A model generated the notes under the pieces. The model did not search any database. It was not told the origin of the DNA and was given only the letters and a program-made list of their open reading frames with translations. A DNA stretch of 6,673 nucleotides, taken from positions 1 to 6,673 of the forward strand of contig VSNO01000206.1 in assembly GCA_009774375.1 (NCBI GenBank), read 5' to 3'. Positions 1-5,679 of the stretch are shown piece by piece. The DNA is from Lachnospiraceae bacterium (GTDB lineage Bacteria > Bacillota > Clostridia > Lachnospirales > Lachnospiraceae). Made by a program: the position numbers and the translations under genes. Every line of letters begins with the position of its first letter. Positions within the stretch are counted from its first letter, which is position 1.

Positions 1-534
1 GTCATATCCTATCGCCTCCAATTTTTCTTTCAACATTTTCTTGGCTCGACGCATCCGGCTCTTGACAGTGCTTTCCGAGAGTCCAAGAATCCCTGAAATC
101 TCATTAATCTGCATATCTGCTGAATAATACAAATAGATTGGCATTCTGTATTTTTCCGGCAGCAACGCCACTAATTTCTGAATCATGTCTGCTTCATTCT
201 GTTGTAAAATAATATGTTCCGGCAAAGATTCATTTCCATAATCTGGAATCTCATAACCCTCATCTGACATCCTTTCCATGCTGTCAATCGGTACCAGCCT
301 CATTCTGTTTGCGTATTTTCTCTTTTTATTTTTCCATAAGTTAATTGAAGTGGATAAAGCATAACTCTTTGTATTCTGCACAGCATCCAGTTTTTTTCTT
401 TTTTCCAGCAGCCTGAGCATCGTGTCCTGATACAGTTCATCCCCATCTTCCGCATCTCCGGCTGTCATCCGGCAGAACCGCAGAATATCTTTTCCAAACT
501 TCAGGACAAACTGCTCAAATTCATCATGATTCAT
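1..534 (-). CDS. Sigma-70 family (ECF-like) RNA polymerase sigma factor, 3' end off window
   Basis: An open frame of 178 codons is read leftward and is still open at position 1. Region 2 lies at about residues 5-75 (DELYQDTMLRLLEKRKKLD, then a basic stretch KNKKRKYANR). Region 4 lies at about 115-173, with a helix-turn-helix (INEISGILGLSESTVKSRM) and a basic tail. Only regions 2 and 4 are present, joined by a linker of roughly 40 residues, which is the ECF layout: such proteins direct core RNA polymerase to a small stress regulon and are usually held by a membrane anti-sigma factor. ATG at 534 is preferred over ATG at 543 because AGGAGG (549-544) sits 9 nt from the former but almost touches the latter. 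The C-terminus is probably only a few residues beyond the edge, since a second start codon lies at 5-3. The ECF subgroup and inducing signal cannot be told from sequence. Confidence 0.9.
   Translation of the reverse strand, partial: MNHDEFEQFVLKFGKDILRFCRMTAGDAEDGDELYQDTMLRLLEKRKKLDAVQNTKSYALSTSINLWKNKKRKYANRMRLVPIDSMERMSDEGYEIPDYGNESLPEHIILQQNEADMIQKLVALLPEKYRMPIYLYYSADMQINEISGILGLSESTVKSRMRRAKKMLKEKLEAIGYD
3..19 (-). promoter_or_regulatory. Ribosome site and start codon of the next leftward gene
   Basis: On the minus strand GGAGG (19-15) is followed 9 nt later by ATG (5-3), out of frame with and inside the 3' end of the sigma gene. This is the usual geometry of a translationally coupled second gene. 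By analogy with ECF operons of Clostridia it would encode the cognate anti-sigma factor (often a DUF4179-type membrane protein), but only its first codon lies in the window, so identity is inference. Confidence 0.5.
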
Positions 535-568
535 AGCAGCCATCCTCCTCCTTCTTTCAAGTAGATTT

Positions 569-607
569 ATTTGACATGTCAAATTGCAAAGATTTGCCCC
601 TGCAAAT
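569..607. repeat. Two ATTTG-N6-CAAAT dyads in the sigma promoter/leader
   Basis: ATTTGACATGTCAAAT (569-584) is a perfect 16-bp palindrome. ATTTGCCCCTGCAAAT (592-607) has 6-bp perfect arms around a 4-nt centre. Both share the frame ATTTG-N6-CAAAT and their centres are 23 bp apart, about two helical turns. The second dyad covers the predicted sigma transcription start (about 605) and the first lies just downstream in the leader, a layout that would suit a repressor. The binding protein is unknown; a role as RNA hairpins is the alternative. Confidence 0.5.
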
Positions 608-611
608 ATAT

Positions 612-640
612 ATTGTATCGAAGCTGGAAAAAGTTTTCAA
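612..640 (-). promoter_or_regulatory. Sigma-A type promoter of the sigma factor operon
   Basis: On the minus strand TTGAAA (640-635) is separated by exactly 17 nt from TACAAT (617-612). Each hexamer differs from the housekeeping consensus at one position. The predicted start is near 605, giving a leader of about 70 nt before the ATG at 534. The AAAACTTTTT stretch recalls an ECF -35 element, but the distance to the only CG-containing -10-like motif is too short, so housekeeping transcription is the better reading. Confidence 0.65.
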
Positions 641-736
641 ATACTCGAAAAATATTACATTGATTAGAGATTCCTTCTAAAGATGTTATCAAGGGGGAAT
701 GTGAGATTTTTTGATTTTCATGAGGGCAGATACTTC

Positions 737-766
737 TGGACAAGTGTATTCCGTTCGTGTTAGTAT
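737..766 (+). promoter_or_regulatory. Promoter of the two-component system genes
   Basis: TGGACA (737-742) and TAGTAT (761-766) are 18 nt apart, and the -10 is preceded by TG at 758-759 (TGTTAGTAT), an extended -10. The predicted start is near 773, leaving a short leader before the regulator ATG at 796. No TTACA-N4-TGTAA dyad is seen here, so the regulator pair is probably expressed at a basal level rather than autoactivated. Confidence 0.55.
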
Positions 767-795
767 AGAGAAAACGACAGGGCGGTAATGGTAAT

Positions 796-1464
796 ATGCA
801 AAAAATAATGGTTATAGAGGACGATACCGCTATCCAGGAGGAATTGGCTCTGCTTCTGGAAAACGAAGGATATACGCCTCTGGTGGTTACAAATTTTACA
901 GATATACCGGGGCAGGCGGTCTTGGAGCGCCCGGATTTGATTCTCTTAGATATTGGACTGCCGGGGCGGGATGGTTTTTCCTTATGCGCTGCTCTGCGGA
1001 AAGCTATTCCCGCACCGATAATTTTTGTTACCAGCCGGGATGCCGGTGTGGACGAGGTGCGGGCGTTGAGCCTAGGCGGGGATGATTACATCACAAAGCC
1101 ATACAGTGTCCCCGTTCTGTTGGCAAGAATCAAAGCGGTTCTGCGCCGGAGCCTTGGTGAGCCGGAACCGGCTGATGTTCTGGAGGCTGGAGAGCTGCGT
1201 TTGAGCCTGACAAAAGGAGTTGTGTCGGTCAACGGAAAAACTGCGGAGTTGACCCGAAACGAACTTCAAATACTGGCTTGTCTGATGGCCCATGCAGGGC
1301 AAATCGTTTCCAGGGCTGATTTGATTGATGCGTTATGGGACAATCAGATTTATATTGATGATAACACCCTCAGTGTTAATATGACCCGGCTGCGGGGGAA
1401 ACTGGCAGAAACTGGCCTGTCTAATGCCATCAAGACCCGGCGTGGAATGGGGTATCAGCTATGA
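796..1464 (+). CDS. OmpR-family response regulator (BceR-type)
   Basis: This 222-residue cytoplasmic transcription factor has a receiver domain (about 1-118) and an OmpR/PhoB winged-helix DNA-binding domain (about 127-222). The acidic cluster E8-D9-D10, phosphoacceptor D52 (LILLDIGLPG), switch T79 (FVTS) and K101 (YITKPY) are all present, so phosphotransfer should be intact. The C-terminal domain ends in the usual wing (IKTRRGMGYQL). The length is normal for the family. The start is supported by AGGGCGG (779-785), a weak ribosome site 10 nt upstream. It overlaps the kinase gene by ATGA, and lies directly before a Bce-type kinase and transporter. Its likely target is therefore the TTACA-N4-TGTAA dyad at 2456-2473 that precedes the transporter genes. 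Assignment to the BceR group rests on this context as well as the sequence; it may correspond to a VraR/PsdR-like paralogue with another peptide specificity. Confidence 0.93.
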   Translation: MQKIMVIEDDTAIQEELALLLENEGYTPLVVTNFTDIPGQAVLERPDLILLDIGLPGRDGFSLCAALRKAIPAPIIFVTSRDAGVDEVRALSLGGDDYITKPYSVPVLLARIKAVLRRSLGEPEPADVLEAGELRLSLTKGVVSVNGKTAELTRNELQILACLMAHAGQIVSRADLIDALWDNQIYIDDNTLSVNMTRLRGKLAETGLSNAIKTRRGMGYQL

Positions 1465-2471
1465 CCCTGCGGGAATTTTTATCTGACCGGCTGGGCCGGA
1501 TTGCCCTTTGGCTGGTCTGCATCGGACTGGCACTACTGTTCCTTTTTGCCACGGGGACACAGCCGGGGGTTTTGGCGCTTTTGCTGCTGGCTCTGCTGTT
1601 GGTTTTCGTGACGGTTCAAGCAGCCGATTTTTTCCGCCAACGCACCCGTCTACTCGAATTGGAAAATATATTGGAGAGTCTGGACCGAAAGTACCTGTTC
1701 ATGGAGTGCGTCTCGCCGCCCCAAAATCTTTATGAACGCCATCTCTTTGACCTGACCCGGCGGGCAGGCCGAGCCATGACGGGGGCGGTATCCGATGCTC
1801 AGGCCGCTCAGCGCGAGTACCGGGAGTATGTGGAGCAGTGGGTACATGAGATCAAAGCCCCGATCACCGCCGCACGGCTGATCTGCCGGGAATTGGACGG
1901 AAAAACCCGCCGAAAACTTATGGCAGAACTGGCGCAGATTGAGGCTCATGTGGAACGAGCCTTGTTTTATGCCCGTGCGGAGAACCCGGAACAAGACTGC
2001 CTGCTTAGACAGGTGGACTTAGGAAAAATTGCTGCCCAGGCGATTGAAAATCATCGTTCCCTGCTGATTCAAAGCGGCGTTCGGGTAGAAACGGAGGGAC
2101 TGGACTGCACCATCTATACTGATGAGAAGTGGGCGGTGTTCATCTTGGGGCAGTTGCTCCAAAACGCCTCTCGCTATCGGGGGACAGAGCCGGTTATCAC
2201 GCTTTCCGCGAAGCCTCTTGGGAAACAGGTTCAGCTTGTCGTTCGGGATAACGGCATCGGCATCCCTGCCCATGAACTGACCCGTGTGTTTGACCGGGGA
2301 TTTACTGGCAGCAATGGGCGAAGCCGGGGCGGGTCTACTGGCATGGGACTGTACCTGTGCAAAAAACTGGCGTCATTTCTGGACTTGGGGCTGCACATTG
2401 CTTCGCAGGAGGGAGAAGGAACAGCAGTAACGCTGACATTTTCCGCAAAGGGGAACCTTACAAAAATGTAA
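1461..2471 (+). CDS. Intramembrane-sensing sensor histidine kinase (BceS-type)
   Basis: The protein has 336 residues. Two hydrophobic helices (about 13-31 and 37-55) are joined by only about five residues, so there is no extracellular sensor domain. This is the hallmark of intramembrane-sensing kinases that rely on a partner ABC transporter to perceive peptide antibiotics. A linker (about 56-115) leads to the phosphorylation site H129 in WVHEIKAPI. The ATPase domain follows with N box N235 (QLLQNASRY), G1 DNGIGIP (263-269), F box VFDRGFTG (276-283) and G2 STGMGLYL (292-299). All catalytic boxes look intact and the length matches BceS relatives. It is translationally coupled to the regulator through ATGA at 1461-1464. 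Its last codons and stop lie inside the regulator-type operator at 2456-2473. Predicted partner: the permease encoded from 3289. Confidence 0.93.
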   Translation: MTLREFLSDRLGRIALWLVCIGLALLFLFATGTQPGVLALLLLALLLVFVTVQAADFFRQRTRLLELENILESLDRKYLFMECVSPPQNLYERHLFDLTRRAGRAMTGAVSDAQAAQREYREYVEQWVHEIKAPITAARLICRELDGKTRRKLMAELAQIEAHVERALFYARAENPEQDCLLRQVDLGKIAAQAIENHRSLLIQSGVRVETEGLDCTIYTDEKWAVFILGQLLQNASRYRGTEPVITLSAKPLGKQVQLVVRDNGIGIPAHELTRVFDRGFTGSNGRSRGGSTGMGLYLCKKLASFLDLGLHIASQEGEGTAVTLTFSAKGNLTKM

Positions 2472-2473
2472 GG
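2456..2473. promoter_or_regulatory. BceR-type operator, TTACA-N4-TGTAA
   Basis: CCTTACA (2456-2462) and TGTAAGG (2467-2473) form perfect 7-bp arms around AAAA. The core TTACA-AAAA-TGTAA fits the TNACA-N4-TGTAA motif that I recall as described for BceR-like regulators upstream of their transporter operons. It overlaps the end and stop codon of the kinase gene and lies about 50 bp before the -10 hexamer TATGAT, a suitable position for an activator. No second copy was noticed elsewhere in the window. Confidence 0.75.
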
Positions 2474-2496
2474 GAAATCAATATCAATTCGATACC

Positions 2497-2537
2497 ACCT
2501 CCTTTGCATCCGGTGTATGATAGGACGCAAAGGAGGT
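2497..2537. repeat. Inverted repeat whose right arm is the ATPase Shine-Dalgarno
   Basis: ACCTCCTTTGC (2497-2507) is perfectly complementary to GCAAAGGAGGT (2527-2537). Inside, TCC (2509-2511) can also pair with GGA (2523-2525) after one A-C mismatch. The right arm contains the complete ribosome site AAAGGAGG (2529-2536), 7 nt before the ATPase ATG. In RNA that spans both arms the site would be buried in an 11 to 14-bp stem. There is no U-tract, so it is not an intrinsic terminator. It could also act as a DNA dyad around the -10 box. Confidence 0.7.
2516..2521 (+). promoter_or_regulatory. -10 hexamer of the transporter operon promoter
   Basis: TATGAT matches the -10 consensus at five of six positions. 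The position 17 nt upstream (TACCAC, 2493-2498) is a poor -35, as expected where an activator is needed, and the regulator dyad lies upstream. The predicted start is about 2527-2529, just at the right arm of the inverted repeat, giving a very short leader with an exposed ribosome site. Confidence 0.45.
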
Positions 2538-2543
2538 TCGATT

Positions 2544-3302
2544 ATGCTTCAGGTACAAAATATTGAAAAATATTACGGAAGTAAAAACAATGTCACCAAG
2601 GCCCTGGACCGGGTGAGCTTTGATGTGGAGGCCGGGGAGTTTCTGGCTATCATGGGGGCATCGGGCAGCGGAAAGACCACCCTGCTCAACTGTATCTCCA
2701 CCATTGATACCATCAGCGCTGGGAAAATTCTTCTGGACGGTGTGAGTATTGCCGATCTGTCCGAGGAAGAACTGGCAAAATTCCGTCGGGAACGGCTGGG
2801 CTTTGTGTTCCAGGATTTCAACCTGCTGGACACTTTGACGATTGAGGAAAACATCGGGCTGGCCCTCTCGCTGAACCATACTGACCCCAAAACGGTACAA
2901 GAGCGGGTGCGGGATGTTGCCCAAAAGCTGGGGATTATCGACATTCTGCCCAAGTTCTCCTATCAGGTTTCTGGCGGACAGAAGCAGCGGGCCGCCTGCG
3001 CCCGTGCAATGGTGGCGGGGCAATCACTCCTGTTGGCTGATGAACCAACCGGGGCGTTGGATTCTAAGGCGTCCAAGAACCTGCTGGAAATCATGTTCAC
3101 CATGAATCAGGACATGGGAGCGACAATCCTCATGGTTACTCACGATGCTTACAGTGCCAGCTACGCGAAGCGGGTGTTGTTTCTCAAGGACGGTCGGGTG
3201 TTCAATGAACTGCTGCGGGGAGAACGGGGGCGGCCAGTGTTCTACCATGAAATCCTGGACGTGCTGGCCGCGCTGGGGGGTGACATCAGTGACGTTATCT
3301 AA
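2544..3302 (+). CDS. ABC transporter ATP-binding protein (BceA-type)
   Basis: This 252-residue ATPase subunit of a peptide-antibiotic resistance transporter contains Walker A GASGSGKT (38-45), Q-loop Q90 (FVFQDFNLLD), signature VSGGQ (142-146), Walker B LLLADE (162-167) with D-loop GALD, and H-loop H200 (MVTHD). FQDFNLLDTLT is characteristic of the MacB/LolD/BceA group. ATG at 2544 is chosen over an in-frame ATG at 2517 because the consensus ribosome site AAAGGAGG (2529-2536) sits 7 nt ahead of it and the family N-terminus (MLQVQNIEKYYG) starts there. The stop at 3300-3302 lies inside the permease gene, so the two are coupled. The protein works as a cytoplasmic dimer on the permease, powering release or removal of a cell-wall-active peptide from its lipid target and driving signalling to the kinase. 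Expression probably depends on the operator at 2456-2473. Confidence 0.95.
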   Translation: MLQVQNIEKYYGSKNNVTKALDRVSFDVEAGEFLAIMGASGSGKTTLLNCISTIDTISAGKILLDGVSIADLSEEELAKFRRERLGFVFQDFNLLDTLTIEENIGLALSLNHTDPKTVQERVRDVAQKLGIIDILPKFSYQVSGGQKQRAACARAMVAGQSLLLADEPTGALDSKASKNLLEIMFTMNQDMGATILMVTHDAYSASYAKRVLFLKDGRVFNELLRGERGRPVFYHEILDVLAALGGDISDVI

Positions 3303-5241
3303 GCTGTCCTTCCGAAACGCCCGGAGGCAGGCAAGTGACTATTTGGTGTACTTTATCACAGTTGTGATGGCCGCTGCACTGCTATATTCCTTTAACGGGC
3401 TGGTGTTTTCCCAGGAAGTCCAGCAGCTTTCTGAGGGAATGAATACCTTGCCCTTGGTGATCATCTTGGCCAGTATTGTGGTGGTGTGCGTCTTTGGCTG
3501 GCTGGTGAGCTACGCCACTGGTTTTATGCTCTCCCGCCGCAGTCGGGAACTGGGAACCTACATTCTGGTTGGCCTGACCAATAAACAGGTGGCCCGGTTG
3601 TTCTTTCTGGAAAATTTATCGGTAGGCGGTGCGGCCCTGGCACTTGGGCTGGTGCTGGGCGGATTACTCTACCAGATTCTACGGGCAATCCTGTTTGCCA
3701 TGTTCAGCCTGCCGTATCATTTTACATTGGCGCTCTCCTTGCCAGCGGCGGGGCTGACTCTGCTTTATTTTGCCTTGATTTACCTCCACGCCCTTCGGAA
3801 AAGCCGAAAGCGTATCCGAAAAATGAAAATCTATGATCTCGTTTACTTTGAAAAACAAAACGAAAGTATCGTGATCCACAAAGGAAAAAGCCGCCGTTGG
3901 GTGTTTGCTATTTCCCTTGTGCTGGGCGTGGTTGGAACCGTACTGCTCATGTCCAGAGAATTGATAATCGGCATCATCGGCGCCGGATGCTTGATTGCTG
4001 CGCTGTTTGGTTTTTTCCTCAGCTTTGCATCTGGCGTTCCCGCTTTCTTTGACAGACATCCGGCGCAAAAGTATCAAGGGCAGAATTTGCTGATTTTCCG
4101 TACCCTTGCCGCCAAACTTTCCACTATGGGTATTGTCATGGCGATTATCTCCATGATTTTCACAGCTACGATCATAACCGAGGGGAGTGGACTGGTATTC
4201 AATGGTATTTTCCGGGGCCGGTCCGTAGAGAACGCCTGCTTTGACCTTTACTTTGCCATTGAAGGGGAGGATCAGGACCCAAGCCCGTACCTGGGTTACA
4301 TTGCGGAGCATATTCCGGTGGAGCAATCGGTTTTGTATCAGGTTTATCTCACGGACAGCCCCACAGTGCGGAACTATATCGAATCCCAGACAGTTTATTA
4401 TTACTACAACTACGACCAGGACTCCATTCTTCGCTGGAGCGACTACGCTGCCCTGCGTGCCATCGCGGGTTATCCGGCAGTGGAGCCAGAGCCGGGCCGG
4501 TATCTCATCCACTGCATGACTTATTTAGAGGAACCACTGCGGAACTATGACCAGTCGGTCACACTGGGAAACATTACATTATCTCCGGGAAGCGTCTACA
4601 CAGAACATCTCTCTCAAGGTTTTGGCGTGGCGAACGGGCACGGATATATTCTGGTCGTTCCAGACGAAGCGGTGGACGGACTGGCAGTTCATCATTTGGC
4701 CTATGCCGCTAAGACGGTTCAGCCAGTGCCTGCGGCACAGTATGACGCTATGACTGATATAGCTGTCATAGAATACAACAAGCAAGAAAACCCTGCAAAC
4801 TATGCTTTGGTTTTAACAAAGGCCAACGAGGATGCCCAAGTGGCTGTCCAGACCGCACTTCTGGTATTTCCACTGTTTTATCTGGCGCTGGCACTCACCA
4901 TGACTGCCGCCACTATCCTTACCATCCAGCAGCTCAGCGAAACAGATCGCTATCGGCGGCAATTTGCTCTGCTTAGAAAACTGGGGATGGCCCAGCGGGA
5001 GATGGCCCAAGCCCTGGGCCATCAGTTTGCGATTTATTATGTGATGCCTGCCGTTCCACCGGTGCTGATCGCTGCTCCGATCATCTTCCATTTCGCCCAA
5101 ATTCCAGAGCCTGGAGTTATGGTTGGAATGAATAGTCCGGGGATTATCGTGACAATTTCGCTGGGGATTTTCTTCTTGATTTATGTGATTTACATTCTGC
5201 TGGCCTATACCAGTTTGAAGCGAAACGTACTACCCAAATAA
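3289..5241 (+). CDS. FtsX-like ABC transporter permease (BceB-type)
   Basis: From GTG at 3289 the protein has 650 residues, the usual BceB size. About ten membrane helices can be read: near 18-38, 55-78, 107-127, 150-168, 204-222, 227-248, 280-298, 520-545, 580-600 and 620-642. An extracellular domain of about 220 residues lies between helices 7 and 8, the diagnostic layout of Bce permeases; that domain binds or senses the peptide and defines specificity. FtsX cores are visible at 65-130 (RRSRELGTYILVGLT) and 525-640 (RRQFALLRKLGMAQREM). A tyrosine-rich patch (YYYYNY, 370-375) lies in the extracellular domain. The same frame is open upstream to an ATG at 3145, but that stretch lies within the ATPase gene and encodes no family sequence. 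GTG at 3289 is preceded by GGGGGG (3275-3280) and gives the expected MTLSKLSFRNARRQ start; GTG at 3280 is the alternative. The substrate peptide cannot be predicted. Confidence 0.93.
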   Translation: MTLSKLSFRNARRQASDYLVYFITVVMAAALLYSFNGLVFSQEVQQLSEGMNTLPLVIILASIVVVCVFGWLVSYATGFMLSRRSRELGTYILVGLTNKQVARLFFLENLSVGGAALALGLVLGGLLYQILRAILFAMFSLPYHFTLALSLPAAGLTLLYFALIYLHALRKSRKRIRKMKIYDLVYFEKQNESIVIHKGKSRRWVFAISLVLGVVGTVLLMSRELIIGIIGAGCLIAALFGFFLSFASGVPAFFDRHPAQKYQGQNLLIFRTLAAKLSTMGIVMAIISMIFTATIITEGSGLVFNGIFRGRSVENACFDLYFAIEGEDQDPSPYLGYIAEHIPVEQSVLYQVYLTDSPTVRNYIESQTVYYYYNYDQDSILRWSDYAALRAIAGYPAVEPEPGRYLIHCMTYLEEPLRNYDQSVTLGNITLSPGSVYTEHLSQGFGVANGHGYILVVPDEAVDGLAVHHLAYAAKTVQPVPAAQYDAMTDIAVIEYNKQENPANYALVLTKANEDAQVAVQTALLVFPLFYLALALTMTAATILTIQQLSETDRYRRQFALLRKLGMAQREMAQALGHQFAIYYVMPAVPPVLIAAPIIFHFAQIPEPGVMVGMNSPGIIVTISLGIFFLIYVIYILLAYTSLKRNVLPK

Positions 5242-5260
5242 GGTAGCGGCAAGCAATGCC

Positions 5261-5274
5261 CCGGTATATACCGG
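5261..5274. repeat. 14-bp perfect palindrome CCGGTATATACCGG
   Basis: The sequence reads identically on both strands and begins 20 bp after the permease stop codon. It could be a protein-binding dyad or, in RNA, a weak stem without a proper loop. Its CCGGCGC edge recurs in the terminator stem about 50 bp downstream. No function can be assigned. Confidence 0.45.
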
Positions 5275-5312
5275 CGCTCGCTTGTTGGTGGCTTCCGCCC
5301 CCAAGCCCCCGT

Positions 5313-5342
5313 AAGGACCGGCGCAGTTGCGCCGGTCCTTTT
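5313..5342 (+). terminator. Intrinsic terminator of the resistance module
   Basis: AAGGACCGGCGCA (5313-5325) pairs perfectly with TGCGCCGGTCCTT (5328-5340) around a minimal loop; a 4-nt AGTT loop with 12 pairs is the more realistic fold. It ends in TTTT (5339-5342). A small GCCG-CCTT-CGGC hairpin follows at 5345-5356. The position 71 bp after the permease stop fits the end of the operon. The reverse direction has only a short T run, so it is mainly rightward. Confidence 0.85.
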
Positions 5343-5413
5343 AAGCCGCCTTCGGCGTCTGCTGTTACCCGCAGGGAGAGGAAAAAACGTCATCTCGCCC
5401 CTGCTGGCAAATG

Positions 5414-5422
5414 TGATATACT
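5414..5422 (+). promoter_or_regulatory. Extended -10 promoter before the small ORF
   Basis: TGATATACT is a TGn extended -10 with hexamer TATACT (5417-5422), five of six matches to consensus. No convincing -35 lies 16-18 nt upstream (the sequence there is CTCGCC-like). A start near 5429 would give a leader of about 45 nt before the ATG at 5476. Confidence 0.4.
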
Positions 5423-5475
5423 CATTACAACAAAGCAACAAACACAAACTGTTTACAATAAAGAAGTGGTATCAA

Positions 5476-5679
5476 ATGGCACTATCAAATGAAGATTTAC
5501 TTGCAATTAGTCAATTGTTGGACGTTAAAATAAAATCATCTTTGCAGTCTGAATTACAACCACTAAAAGACGAGCTAAGGGATATGAAACAACGTATTAC
5601 AAGCATTGCACTACATATTGAAAATACCACTGATAAAAATATTCAATTATTAGCAGAAAATTATGTTAAATCCTTTTAA
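5476..5679 (+). CDS. Small coiled-coil-like protein, possibly C-terminally truncated
   Basis: This 67-residue hydrophilic protein begins MALSNEDLLAISQLLDVKIK and continues with a heptad-like helical segment (about 17-60: LQSELQPLKDELRDMKQRI). There is no signal peptide, membrane segment or known catalytic motif. I recognise the opening from uncharacterised small proteins of Clostridia that usually continue as a longer coiled coil after a LLAENYV-like segment. Here the frame ends three residues later (KSF, stop), in sequence that overlaps the stop codon of the convergent rtcB fragment by 4 nt. That suggests truncation at a rearrangement junction near 5665-5680. ATG 5476 is chosen because the family-like N-terminus begins there. 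The same frame is open back to an ATG at 5413, but that part overlaps the promoter. No strong Shine-Dalgarno is visible. Function unknown. Confidence 0.6.
   Translation: MALSNEDLLAISQLLDVKIKSSLQSELQPLKDELRDMKQRITSIALHIENTTDKNIQLLAENYVKSF

Noticed and set aside
612..645. An ECF-type autoregulated promoter (GAAAAC ... CGATAC) for the sigma gene.
   Set aside because: The spacing between the AAC-like -35 and the CG of the -10 is about 12 nt, whereas ECF promoters need about 16. The same bases form a TTGAAA-17-TACAAT housekeeping promoter.
683..763. A 26-codon ORF (MLSRGNVRFFDFHEG...) upstream of the regulator gene, with an internal GTG after AAGGGGG, as a leader peptide.
   Set aside because: No ribosome site at a useful distance (AAGGGGG is only 3 nt from GTG 701 and downstream of ATG 683), and it ends inside the predicted -10 box of the regulator promoter, so that transcript would not contain it. 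No recognisable sequence.
2497..2537. Inverted repeat as a terminator between kinase and ATPase.
   Set aside because: The right arm is followed by TTCGATTATG, with no U-tract, and it contains the ATPase ribosome site.
3145..3288. Upstream extension of the permease reading frame to ATG 3145.
   Set aside because: The region is coding for the ATPase C-terminal part in another frame, and the extension shows no membrane or family-like sequence before MTLSKLSF.
3679..4512. A 277-codon open frame on the minus strand opposite the permease.
   Set aside because: Its translation has no domain, hydrophobic pattern or ribosome site, and it lies antisense to a clearly conserved transporter gene.
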